DNA from: a virus
Virus record (IMG/VR): IMGVR_UViG_3300042887_002031
Span: 1 to 26,960 of that record
Length of the DNA stretch: 26,960 nt
Strand: one strand, 5' to 3'
In this document: piece by piece, positions 1-7,925 of the stretch
Position numbering within the stretch: the stretch's first letter is position 1
How the letters are laid out: the number at the start of each line of letters is the position of its first letter
Translations under genes and position numbers: made by a program
The notes under the pieces: generated by a model
What the model saw: only the letters and a program-made list of their open reading frames with translations
Databases searched by the model: none
Told to the model about the DNA's origin: nothing

Positions 1-959
1 TTTTGACGGCTATTGATATAAAACTCTTTGAGAGTTTCAATTTTCTTACGGAATGAATCTGTATCAACATATTCGACATCTTCGGATAATGCTTGCAATT
101 TGGCAACTTGAGTATCAGCAAGGTCACGAGTAGTTTCGGCAAGAACATTTGCGCGAGACAGTGTTTCAACTTTCTCAGCAAGGCTCTCAGCAATACGCTC
201 AAGCTTTGCAGCTTGCTCTTGAGTTTCGCTCAACTTGGTTTCCATTTCAGCAACCATATCTGTCTTACCTTCAGGTACGTCAATATAGTTTTCAACAAAT
301 ACGCTCTTAAGAGAAGTGATAAAGTTTTCTGCAATCTCAGTACGCAATGTACTTTCAACTGCAACTTTATTGTCAGCTACCCAGCTTTCAACTGCATACG
401 TTAAATAACCGTCGATCTTTTCGACCAAGTCTTCATGAATGCTTTCAACTTCTTCTGTCAAACGTGTTGCATATTCTTCCTTAAGTGTTGCTTCAGCTTC
501 AGCAACTTTAGAGCGAACTGCAGTTTCAAAAATAAGCGTTGCTTTTTCTTTGAATTCTTCAGTTAGTCCAGCTTCGCTTTCAACCAATTGCGTAATGTCG
601 CTTGAGTCAACTGCAAGTTGTTCTTTAACAACAGGAGTTTCTTCAAGTTCAACTTCTTCATTTTGCTTTTCAATAGCTGCTGAAATTTTCTTGCGGCGAT
701 TCTTTAGATATTCGTCAGTCTCATCGGAATCACCGTCGTTATCAACGTCGTCATCTTCTTTACCAACTTTATCCATTGCTTCTTCCATTTCATCAGCATC
801 TTCCATATCATCTTCATCTTCTTCTTCTTCCTTAACTTTAGCTTCAGCGATCTCAGTTGATTCCGCGTCCGCCTCTAAAGTTTCGTCAAGAGAAAGTAAT
901 GTTTCTTCGCTGATATCTTCAATGATATCATCTTCAATTGTTTCTTGTTTTGTTTTCAT
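1..959 (-). CDS. 22: Prohead scaffold protein, gp22-like (3' end cut by window edge)
   Basis: Major internal scaffold of the T4-type prohead, around which the capsid assembles before proteolytic clearing. The minus frame is open from the ATG at 957-959 to the window edge, giving at least 319 residues; T4 gp22 is shorter (about 270). It begins MKTKQETIEDD, followed by a very acidic stretch at about residues 43-80 that ends DDDVDNDGDSDETDEYL and a basic KNRRKKI, a pattern I know from gp22 homologues of aquatic T4-like phages. The rest is Glu/Lys/Ala-rich and helical-looking, with long heptad-like runs, as expected of a coiled-coil scaffold. It lies directly downstream of protease gene 21, the T4 order. 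No clear Shine-Dalgarno site precedes the start. The C-terminus is not visible. The identity rests on composition, acidic motif and position, not on a catalytic signature. Confidence 0.88.
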   Translation of the reverse strand, partial: MKTKQETIEDDIIEDISEETLLSLDETLEADAESTEIAEAKVKEEEEDEDDMEDADEMEEAMDKVGKEDDDVDNDGDSDETDEYLKNRRKKISAAIEKQNEEVELEETPVVKEQLAVDSSDITQLVESEAGLTEEFKEKATLIFETAVRSKVAEAEATLKEEYATRLTEEVESIHEDLVEKIDGYLTYAVESWVADNKVAVESTLRTEIAENFITSLKSVFVENYIDVPEGKTDMVAEMETKLSETQEQAAKLERIAESLAEKVETLSRANVLAETTRDLADTQVAKLQALSEDVEYVDTDSFRKKIETLKEFYINSRQ

Positions 960-981
960 GAGTTATATTACTTTATTTTGT

Positions 982-1626
982 TTAGAGTTTGGAGAGGAAA
1001 TCTTTGAAGATACGTTCCTGAGCTTCAGCCAATTTGGCAGAAGAGGTCTTCTTAATTTCTGTCTCATACATTTCAATTTGTTGCGGCTTAAGTAGTCCGT
1101 TATCCCAGATCCATTCTACGCCTTCCATAATGCCGTTCACAAAAGCGGACGGAGCACTTGGATCTTGCACAATATCAACTGTGGACAACACGAAGTCTTC
1201 ATTGACAACTGTTTGACCATTCTTGCTTGCAACGGTTCCCATACCACGGCTTGAAACACCCAACTGACATCCGCCTTCCAATAGTCCTTTCACAATTTTA
1301 CCCATTGGCGTATTCAGGATGAGTGCTTTTCCAACAACATCATTACCATTCCACTTGAGAGCGGTAATGCGATGCGAAACTTTATCGAGGTTAATCGCAG
1401 GGCCTTCTGGGTGATTCAATTCACCAACAGCTCGTCCACGATTAACATAGTCAGTTACATACTTTGCAACTGCTCCTTCTAAAACTGTTTTTGGATATAC
1501 ACGGCGATTGCGATTAAGCTGCTCAGCCTGCATGAATATCCCTTCAATAACATAGTTCTTACTGCCATCTGCAGCGGACTCAACTAGATAATTTAAATCC
1601 TCTAAATGTTCAGTAATTAACTTCAT
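982..1626 (-). CDS. 21: Prohead core protease, gp21-like
   Basis: Serine-type maturation protease of the T4 prohead (peptidase family of T4 gp21). It cleaves scaffold, core and capsid proteins inside the prohead. At 214 residues it matches the family's usual size. Visible family features are the N-terminal half reading GIFMQAEQLNRNRRVYPK, the histidine region GELNHPEGPAINLDKVSH (His72 and His85 are the candidates for the catalytic base) and the nucleophile region GVSSRG (Ser125/Ser126). It sits between the small core-protein gene and scaffold gene 22, as in T4. A TATAAATA octamer lies 13 nt upstream of the ATG. No Shine-Dalgarno site is evident. Identification is firm; exact catalytic residue assignment is by analogy. 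Confidence 0.95.
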   Translation of the reverse strand: MKLITEHLEDLNYLVESAADGSKNYVIEGIFMQAEQLNRNRRVYPKTVLEGAVAKYVTDYVNRGRAVGELNHPEGPAINLDKVSHRITALKWNGNDVVGKALILNTPMGKIVKGLLEGGCQLGVSSRGMGTVASKNGQTVVNEDFVLSTVDIVQDPSAPSAFVNGIMEGVEWIWDNGLLKPQQIEMYETEIKKTSSAKLAEAQERIFKDFLSKL

Positions 1627-1639
1627 ATTGATAATAGTT

Positions 1640-1647
1640 TATTTATA
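1640..1647 (-). promoter_or_regulatory. Late promoter box upstream of gene 21
   Basis: Exact TATAAATA, 13 nt before the gene 21 ATG on the minus strand. Confidence 0.65.
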
Positions 1648-1652
1648 TAAAC

Positions 1653-2126
1653 TTATATTTTATCAAGCACATAGTTTAGTGCATCATAGACCTTTGGATT
1701 ACCTCCATCAGATACGCTAACATTCTTAAACTTTTTCATCAGCTTTGTGTATAGCATGCGAATTTCTTTTTCAAATTGCTTACCGTCGTCATCACGTGTA
1801 TCAATTTGAATAATGCGTGAAAGCGCACGTTTGTCTTCATCATCAAGTGCGCGGTAAATTTCGCCTTGTGCTTCACGGAATTTTGGGTCTTTACGTTCAA
1901 TTGCTAAACCATGCGCATAGTCAAACTTTTTTGTGTTTTTCACCATGGCCTCGGATACAATGCTTTCGGTAATTTTTGGTTGATCGTAAATGCTAGCACT
2001 CAATTCAATTCTTTTGATGTCAAGAACAGTCTTAACTTTATCAATGATTAGTGACTGCAACGACGATGCACTTGCAGCTGTATTACCAGATGCAATGCTT
2101 TTTATAAAATTTTTAATGTTACTCAT
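1653..2126 (-). CDS. Small prohead core protein (gp67/gp68 position)
   Basis: A 157-residue protein located between portal gene 20 and protease gene 21, the position T4 uses for the prohead core proteins gp67 and gp68. It is Lys/Asp/Glu-rich and predicted mostly helical. The N-terminal part, with LIIDKVKTVLDIKRIELSAS, resembles a short helical segment recurring in small core proteins of aquatic T4-like phages. The C-terminal half (FEKEIRMLYTKLMKKFKNVS) is amphipathic. TATAAATA ends 8 nt upstream of the ATG. The role as an internal core component is inferred from synteny and composition. The sequence alone does not separate gp67-like from gp68-like. Confidence 0.7.
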   Translation of the reverse strand: MSNIKNFIKSIASGNTAASASSLQSLIIDKVKTVLDIKRIELSASIYDQPKITESIVSEAMVKNTKKFDYAHGLAIERKDPKFREAQGEIYRALDDEDKRALSRIIQIDTRDDDGKQFEKEIRMLYTKLMKKFKNVSVSDGGNPKVYDALNYVLDKI

Positions 2127-2134
2127 ACGGTATT

Positions 2135-2142
2135 TATTTATA
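2135..2142 (-). promoter_or_regulatory. Late promoter box upstream of the small core gene
   Basis: Exact TATAAATA, 8 nt before the ATG at 2126 on the minus strand. Confidence 0.65.
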
Positions 2143-2157
2143 TTTTTCTTTGTTTAA

Positions 2158-3705
2158 TTAAGCGCCAAAATCTGCAGTATCAGGGCCATCGCCTTCTCCA
2201 TCTGCAGGAGCCCCAGCTTCTGCTTCAGCTGCTTCAAGTTTAATTTGCTCATTCATCTTTTCAACCTCATCTTCACTCTGATTTAGAATATTTGAGCGTA
2301 CCCACTTTTCACTGTAGTATTTGCCAATCTGACCTTCAATGCTTCCCAACATTTCAAGGCGCTCTTTCATAATTTCAAAGTCCTTGAGTTCGCTAAAGAA
2401 GTTGTCTTCAATATAGTCAATGCTACTGTTTTGACGTATATGATTCCAATCATCCTGCGTAATAATTCCTTTAAGAATCAATTGAACGCGCAGCATGTCA
2501 ATAAACAATGTACTAAACTTGCGGCGAAGACGGTTGATAAACTTTTGGAATTTAACTTCTTCACGGTTAATCTCAGTGCTGCGACCAACATTAAACATGG
2601 TTTCGCTCTCAAGACGGCTTGATGGAACATTTAGTGACTTGTAAAGATTTTTCTTAAAGTAGATAACATCTTCAATTTGACTAAGGTTTTCACCACCTGG
2701 TAGTGTTGTAATTTCGGTACCTCGGCCACCTTCACGACGCGGGAGCCAAAAGTCTTCAAGCATACTCATGGTCTTGCGATCATCACGTATTTCACCAGTG
2801 TTGGCGTCATACATCAGCTTGTTGCGGTACTTGGCCATAATGCCTTGTACATATTCTTCGGCTTTACCTTTTGGAAGGTTACCAATATCAATATAGAAAA
2901 TACGGCGCTCAGGTGCGCGCGCAATACGATAGATGACCAATGCATCTTCCATCATGCGCAGTTGATTCACTAGTTTAACGGCTTTGTGCAGGTGACTGAT
3001 ACTAACTTTTCCGTTTTCATCCAATACTCCACTTGGTACATATACAATAGCATTAGGATCAATCTTTAATCCGTTCATGCCGGCATTGTTATTAAAATCA
3101 TCAGTATACAAAAAGTATTCATCAGTGATTTCGCTCGTCTTGATGCCGGTAGCTTTATCAATACGAGTACTAACTTCTTTAATCTTTTTGATCTTTAGCG
3201 GATCAATTTGTTGAATCTCTTTGATGCCTTCCTTAGGCTTTTTGGGATCCATAATCATGTAAAAATATATACGCCCATCAATATACCAACGGCGAAACAG
3301 GTCAAAGCCTGTATAAGTAAAATCTAATAGTTGAAGAATATTAGAGAATTCTTCATGAATTTTTTTCTTAATATTATCAGCTAGTTCAACATTATCAAGA
3401 ATCAAATTGACCGGTGCGCCGTCACTATCATTTACAATTGCTCCATTTACAATTTCCGTGATGGCTGCATCGCATTCAGGTTGAACTGCACTAGCACGAT
3501 AGCGTAAGATAAGATCCTTTTCGTTGTTTAGACTACCACCATCAATATCAAGAATCTGACCGTAATAACCAGCAGCACTGTTTGCAGCACTAACATATGC
3601 TGCACCTTCATTGTCAACCGGTAAAGCAAAGCTTTGCAAAGAATCTTTATCTTCTGGTGCATCTTTACTTAAGCGCTTGGTTATTTCAAATCCAAATATT
3701 TTCAT
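2158..3705 (-). CDS. 20: Portal vertex protein, gp20-like
   Basis: Dodecameric portal through which DNA is packaged and to which the neck attaches. The length of 515 residues is close to T4 gp20 (524). The stretch GRSTEINREEVKFQKFI, the preceding clamp/stem region and the acidic Ala/Gly-rich C-terminus are typical of the family. I chose the ATG at 3703-3705 (MKIFGFEITKRL) over an open extension that adds a hydrophobic ten-residue leader; this ATG has the same TATATATA-AACTAT spacing as the plus-strand gene at 14822. A strong hairpin lies just upstream (3724-3755), separating the gene from tail-tube gene 19. High confidence from sequence and order. Confidence 0.95.
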   Translation of the reverse strand: MKIFGFEITKRLSKDAPEDKDSLQSFALPVDNEGAAYVSAANSAAGYYGQILDIDGGSLNNEKDLILRYRASAVQPECDAAITEIVNGAIVNDSDGAPVNLILDNVELADNIKKKIHEEFSNILQLLDFTYTGFDLFRRWYIDGRIYFYMIMDPKKPKEGIKEIQQIDPLKIKKIKEVSTRIDKATGIKTSEITDEYFLYTDDFNNNAGMNGLKIDPNAIVYVPSGVLDENGKVSISHLHKAVKLVNQLRMMEDALVIYRIARAPERRIFYIDIGNLPKGKAEEYVQGIMAKYRNKLMYDANTGEIRDDRKTMSMLEDFWLPRREGGRGTEITTLPGGENLSQIEDVIYFKKNLYKSLNVPSSRLESETMFNVGRSTEINREEVKFQKFINRLRRKFSTLFIDMLRVQLILKGIITQDDWNHIRQNSSIDYIEDNFFSELKDFEIMKERLEMLGSIEGQIGKYYSEKWVRSNILNQSEDEVEKMNEQIKLEAAEAEAGAPADGEGDGPDTADFGA

Positions 3706-3719
3706 ATAGTTTATATATA
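3706..3719 (-). promoter_or_regulatory. Late-promoter-like box of gene 20
   Basis: Minus strand reads TATATATA then AACTAT then the ATG of gene 20. It is a one-base variant of the T4 late octamer at the same 6-nt distance from the start codon as several exact copies in this window. Confidence 0.5.
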
Positions 3720-3723
3720 ATAA

Positions 3724-3755
3724 GAGCAGGAGCACATATATACATGCTCCTGCTC
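3724..3755 (-). terminator. Perfect 11-bp hairpin between genes 19 and 20
   Basis: GAGCAGGAGCA (3724-3734) and TGCTCCTGCTC (3745-3755) are exact inverted repeats around a 10-nt AT-rich loop. On the minus strand the stem is followed by TTATTATATA, a weak T-rich tail. It lies after the tail-tube gene and immediately before the gene 20 promoter-like box, so it could terminate upstream late transcripts or protect or process the mRNA end. The hairpin itself is certain; terminator function is inferred. Confidence 0.6.
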
Positions 3756-3773
3756 AGGTAAACACTTTATGGT

Positions 3774-4310
3774 TTAGATAATGTTATTTACAATATCAGT
3801 CCAGTAGTGATAATTCATTTCGACAGTGAACTCTTCAATGGCATCCGTTGTATCATAACTAAGCTCAATTTGACTTATGTTGATTGGATATGCGCCAATG
3901 AATGTGTATTCTTTCAATACGTTTTCACTGCGGTCGAGTTGTTGAACTTGCATTTGTGCCATGTAGCCTAATGAATTTCCGCCGCTGTAGGCCGATACAT
4001 TTTCGCTATGAGCATTGATGAGATTCATCCAATTTTCAAATGCAGTACGAATGGTCATATTGTTATCATTGATAACAGTAATGGTCCATGTTTCAAATGT
4101 ACGGTCACCTGCAATTTTTAATTTGCGACCGCGGAATGGTACTTCAACAGTACCAATTGTACTTGCAGGCAATCCCGCACCTTTAATCAAGAAGCTTGCT
4201 TTTTCTTGATCAAGACTAGATGCACCAGGCCATGCTAATACTACTCTAAACAAGTTTGGACGAGCTCCACCGCCTGTTAGTTTTGATTTAAAATCTTCGA
4301 TTCCAGCCAT
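3774..4310 (-). CDS. 19: Tail tube protein, gp19-like
   Basis: Subunit of the inner tail tube that forms the DNA conduit in contractile tails. The 178 residues compare with 163 in T4 gp19. The N-terminus MAGIEDFKSKLTGGGARPNL and the motifs FLIKGAGLPASTIG, VPFRGRKLKIAGDR and WTITVINDNNMTIRTAFE are hallmark gp19 segments. The C-terminus keeps the IELSYDTTDAIEEFTVEM strand region. The gene directly follows sheath gene 18, as in T4. TATAAATA (4342-4349) abuts the stop codon of gene 18 and gives a leader of about 30 nt without an obvious Shine-Dalgarno site. Confidence 0.96.
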   Translation of the reverse strand: MAGIEDFKSKLTGGGARPNLFRVVLAWPGASSLDQEKASFLIKGAGLPASTIGTVEVPFRGRKLKIAGDRTFETWTITVINDNNMTIRTAFENWMNLINAHSENVSAYSGGNSLGYMAQMQVQQLDRSENVLKEYTFIGAYPINISQIELSYDTTDAIEEFTVEMNYHYWTDIVNNII

Positions 4311-4341
4311 ATTATTTTTCTATGTTAAATTGTTATAAGTT

Positions 4342-4349
4342 TATTTATA
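4342..4349 (-). promoter_or_regulatory. Late promoter box upstream of gene 19
   Basis: Exact TATAAATA on the minus strand, immediately after the gene 18 stop codon and 31 nt before the gene 19 ATG. Matches the T4 late (gp55-dependent) -10 octamer. Confidence 0.7.
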
Positions 4350-6452
4350 TTAGGCACCAACAATTGTTTTAAACTCAACACCTGTGCGAGTAGCAATAAA
4401 GTTGAGAGTAATGAAGTTGATTGAACGAGTTGGTTTGATATAAATGTCAGCAACAAAACTATTGCTATCAATTACTTGCCCAGTGTTGTTTGTAGCATCA
4501 CAAACAACGCGGAAGTCAGTGATACCACGACGACCTTGAACATCACGCAGATATGGCTCAACAATATTCTTAAATGCTGCACGTGTAAATTCATCGTTTT
4601 GTTCAAACAATTGAAATTTAGATGCGTTAGCAATTGCCTTTTCAAGTGTAATGAACAAGCGGCGAACATTGATGCGATCAAATGCACTTGGTTTTGCCAA
4701 ACGTGTTTTATCTCCATACAATACAACTCCTTGACCTGGGAATGCGCTAATTGGATTAACACCTTGAGTATACAAAGCATCACGGTCAGCTTGATTTGGA
4801 TTGTATGCAAGTTTAACTACATCTTGCAATTGACCACGGTTAAACCCAGCTGGGCTAAACCATGCATCAGCAACAGCGTCAGTATTTGCACATAAGCCAG
4901 CAACATGGCCGCAAGCAGGAATATAAAGATAATTGTCATTATACTTGTTGTACACGTAAACTGGTGAAGAATCCATTACTATGTAACTGCTAACTGGGCA
5001 ACCAGTTGTACCTAGCTTTGTTGTAATTTCGCCAAAGCGACCAGTATCAGTAGATTGACCAGTGATGGACATTGGAGCACTTATGAAACCAACGCAATCT
5101 TTTCGAGCATTCACAATAGCCGAAAGTTTAGCATCATTAGTAACTGCAGTAGCTGTTGTTTGGTGAACTTCACCAAACAGCAAACCAATGTCAACGCTTT
5201 GTGAGTCAGCAAACAAGTCGTATGCAGTAGACATACCAGTAGGAGTCATTGCAACGTTTGCACCACCAGTTAATGTAATGGTTACACCACCTGTGCTTGC
5301 TTTAGCACCAAGAGGAGTTGTAATTGCACTTAAAGCTGTAACATCAGTAACTGCAAATTCACCTTCAACAACGCCAGCAGTACCACTTGTAATACGGGAG
5401 TCTTTTAATTTATTGATATAGATGTAATTTGAAGCACGGTTAATTACCTCACGATAATAATTGGTTGCACCGTTTTCGGTTTTTGCATCGGTGAACAGTG
5501 AAAGGCCTTCATATTTTTCAAGGACTGTGCCGGCCGTACCAGTAAATGAACCGTCGCTATCAATAACAGCAACATGAATTTCATCAACAACTTTGCTCAA
5601 GTTGGTAGCTAATGTGCTCGGTGTGCTATTTGCAGTTGCAACAGCTGTAGCATATGTACTTGTACCTGGGACATATGAAAACACGCTAGCATCAGTACGT
5701 GCAGTAATACCAGTTCCACCCGCGGCCAATGCATTTGCGCGGCAAATCACAACTTTAAGTGTATTACCCAATGATCCTGCATAGCGCGCAACAATTGCAC
5801 TTTTAAGAGTATTTGTACCTGTAATAGCATCAAACACATCTTTGTTTTTAATAAGCACTGGGCTATATGCACTATAAGTAAAACCAGCATCAATGGTTGT
5901 TATATTTAATGTACAACCACTTCCAGTTCCAGATGCAACAGTTGTAGGTTTGCTACCACCAGTGGTATAACCCGAACCACCTGAAATAAGTGATACTCCA
6001 GTGACTGCCCCGCCAGCGCCAATAGTTGTGACTGTTACAGTTGCAAGATTTCCTGTAGTTCCACCTGTGATGGTAAGAATGTCGCCTACGGTATAAAGAG
6101 TACCTCCAGCAGTAGGCGCCGAATTTAATACAGTAATTACTCCAGTTGCTGTGGTTAAAAATGGTGAAGCTGCATTAACATCGGTTGTTTCAACCGAACG
6201 AGAAACTTTAAGACTGTTGCCATATTTTAGAAAGCTGGCAGCTGTGAAAAAGCTTGCTGTTTGCAATGTGTTTGTATTATTTGGCGCACCAAATAGTGTA
6301 ATAAGATCTTTTTCAGAGCTTACGTTAACCAGTTGACCCGCAGGGCCCCAGTTGAATGATCCTGCATAACCACCTAAGCTGGTAGCAAGTGAAGGTACGA
6401 TGTTTGTTAGGTCGATTTCTTTAATTTCGACGCCGGCTGATGTTAGTGCCAT
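4350..6452 (-). CDS. 18: Tail sheath protein, gp18-like, with inserted Gly-rich domain
   Basis: Contractile sheath subunit. The length of 700 residues resembles T4 gp18 (659). The N-terminus (SAGVEIKEIDLTNIVPSLAT) is the standard sheath arm, and the C-terminal domain (RRLFITLEKAIANASKFQLF, then the TGVEFKTIV end) is the conserved core that interlocks subunits and binds the tube. Residues of about 102-188 form a Gly/Thr-rich insertion containing GDILTITGGTTG and ISGGSGYTTGG, the kind of short beta module appended to many phage surface proteins; it would lie on the outer face of the sheath. The gene follows 17 and precedes 19, the T4 order. TATAAATA sits about 64 nt upstream. Confidence 0.96.
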   Translation of the reverse strand: MALTSAGVEIKEIDLTNIVPSLATSLGGYAGSFNWGPAGQLVNVSSEKDLITLFGAPNNTNTLQTASFFTAASFLKYGNSLKVSRSVETTDVNAASPFLTTATGVITVLNSAPTAGGTLYTVGDILTITGGTTGNLATVTVTTIGAGGAVTGVSLISGGSGYTTGGSKPTTVASGTGSGCTLNITTIDAGFTYSAYSPVLIKNKDVFDAITGTNTLKSAIVARYAGSLGNTLKVVICRANALAAGGTGITARTDASVFSYVPGTSTYATAVATANSTPSTLATNLSKVVDEIHVAVIDSDGSFTGTAGTVLEKYEGLSLFTDAKTENGATNYYREVINRASNYIYINKLKDSRITSGTAGVVEGEFAVTDVTALSAITTPLGAKASTGGVTITLTGGANVAMTPTGMSTAYDLFADSQSVDIGLLFGEVHQTTATAVTNDAKLSAIVNARKDCVGFISAPMSITGQSTDTGRFGEITTKLGTTGCPVSSYIVMDSSPVYVYNKYNDNYLYIPACGHVAGLCANTDAVADAWFSPAGFNRGQLQDVVKLAYNPNQADRDALYTQGVNPISAFPGQGVVLYGDKTRLAKPSAFDRINVRRLFITLEKAIANASKFQLFEQNDEFTRAAFKNIVEPYLRDVQGRRGITDFRVVCDATNNTGQVIDSNSFVADIYIKPTRSINFITLNFIATRTGVEFKTIVGA

Positions 6453-6516
6453 ATTTTTTTATTTTCAGTTGTTGTGTTATAATAAGTTGTCATAATAAGA
6501 AGACTTTCAATAATCC

Positions 6517-6524
6517 TATTTATA
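6517..6524 (-). promoter_or_regulatory. Late promoter box upstream of gene 18
   Basis: Exact TATAAATA followed by GGATTATT on the minus strand, in the 84-nt gap between genes 17 and 18. Resembles the T4 late consensus and leaves a leader of about 60 nt. Confidence 0.75.
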
Positions 6525-6536
6525 AAATACACTGTT

Positions 6537-7925
6537 TTATAAGCCGCTCCATTCTCGGTTTTGCTCTAGGGCTTCTTCATAGTATTGAGAGCTTTCTGGA
6601 GCATCTGACACATAGTTGTTTATGATTCCAAACAGTGGAACGTCTTCGTCCATCTCTCGTATCTTTTCGCTATACAAGAGTTGCTTAAGATCAACATTAC
6701 TTATACCGCCAAATGCATCAGTGCTAACAAACCATGAAAACATTACAAGATTCATTACCAAGTCATCGTGCGTACTTCCACGCGCCGCATAGCTGTCGCC
6801 CTTTGGCTCAAAGCTGCTAAGTTCTGAAATGGTGTCTATATCACATACTTCCAGCTTACCGCTTTCAATCAAGTCTTTAAGATTACTACAGCCAATTCGT
6901 TTAACTCTTTTTGTCATTACCACGCCAATGCCGTTGCTTTTGACCGCACTTGATACAAACATATTATCATATTCATATTCATAGTATACAGCATTACAAA
7001 CAACTTGTCCAGCATCATTATTTTCAATAACCACCATTGCATTGTTATATTGCTTGGCGGCACGCACTATCAATTCTGGATATATCAGTGGACTAATTAG
7101 ATTATCACGATAAGTACACACCGTCTTGAATGGCATGGTGCTAACATCGAAAACTGTAAATGTACTATAGTCCTGCCCTCTCCCTTTGCAAACATCAACC
7201 GTCATGATATACTCATGCCCTTCAACCGGATCATCATAATAGCGTATGCCATATTGGCGCTTGCTTGGCTCAACGCCTTTTAGACCTAGTAGTGCTTCAC
7301 TGCTAATTAGAGTAGCGCTGCTGCCAATAAAGTTAACTTCAAATTCTTGGGCAAACTGCAATTCGCTGCTGTTAGCAATTGTTTGACGTTTCCATGCTTC
7401 ATCCCGCCCAGGAACATCGCTCCATTTGATTGTGAATGGTTTAAATTCGCTTGTCTTTTGTACCGCGCCTTCCCACAAGCGATAAAACATATTGCCTACG
7501 CCATTAGGTGTACTTGTGATGATCACCTTGGTATCTTTACCAGATGAAATAACAGGATAGGTACTTGTATAAAACTCATTTGCATTTTGCACGAACGCAA
7601 ATTCGTCAAGAAAAATACAGTTATGACTAATTAATCCATTTGTATAATATGCATGAGTATCTTTAACATTTAGCAAATCATAAACCGATTCATTTGCAAT
7701 TTCATTTATACTTTCTATACAGATATTTGTGTAAAGTACATCTCCAATTTGTAAAAATCTTGCAGGTATATATGTTTCACCATCATCCATTAAAAGTTCA
7801 TGATCAGGCGTGCATTTGATACTCTTATCAGCAGTACATGTAATATATAGAAGACTATCTGAAACACCCTTATTTAGTATTCCATCAAATTGCTTAAACC
7901 CTTTATGCGTTAATACCTCAATCAT
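6537..7925 (-). CDS. 17: Large terminase C-half preceded by C-intein (IntC-gp17C)
   Basis: The 462-residue product begins with a 102-residue C-intein and continues with the C-terminal 360 residues of the packaging ATPase/nuclease. Intein block B (CTPDHELLMDDG), block F (VYDLLNVKDTHAYYTNG) and block G (LISHN followed by Cys+1) are present with intact catalytic residues. The extein opens with Walker B, CIFLDEFAFV, then the STPNG coupling motif and the RNase H-like nuclease with TVDVCKGRGQDYS, VVIENNDAGQ and STHDDLVMNL, holding the expected acidic triad. The start codon overlaps the upstream stop as ATGA, suggesting translational coupling. The product must be trans-spliced to the upstream half to make a normal terminase of about 530 residues. 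The identity of both parts is clear; splicing activity is inferred. Confidence 0.93.
   Translation of the reverse strand: MIEVLTHKGFKQFDGILNKGVSDSLLYITCTADKSIKCTPDHELLMDDGETYIPARFLQIGDVLYTNICIESINEIANESVYDLLNVKDTHAYYTNGLISHNCIFLDEFAFVQNANEFYTSTYPVISSGKDTKVIITSTPNGVGNMFYRLWEGAVQKTSEFKPFTIKWSDVPGRDEAWKRQTIANSSELQFAQEFEVNFIGSSATLISSEALLGLKGVEPSKRQYGIRYYDDPVEGHEYIMTVDVCKGRGQDYSTFTVFDVSTMPFKTVCTYRDNLISPLIYPELIVRAAKQYNNAMVVIENNDAGQVVCNAVYYEYEYDNMFVSSAVKSNGIGVVMTKRVKRIGCSNLKDLIESGKLEVCDIDTISELSSFEPKGDSYAARGSTHDDLVMNLVMFSWFVSTDAFGGISNVDLKQLLYSEKIREMDEDVPLFGIINNYVSDAPESSQYYEEALEQNREWSGL
7620..7925 (-). other. C-intein segment (IntC, 102 residues)
   Basis: Runs from the ATG to the terminal Asn just before Cys+1. 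It carries block B with the TxxH-type His (TPDH), block F and block G ending in His-Asn. Because block B lies here and not in the N-part, the split lies between blocks A and B, unlike the usual split between B and F. Confidence 0.92.

Noticed and set aside
439-1095. A Ser-rich 218-codon plus-strand ORF
   Set aside because: Complement of the Glu/Asp/Ala-rich gp22-like scaffold (GAA codons read as TTC/TCT), crossing into gene 21.
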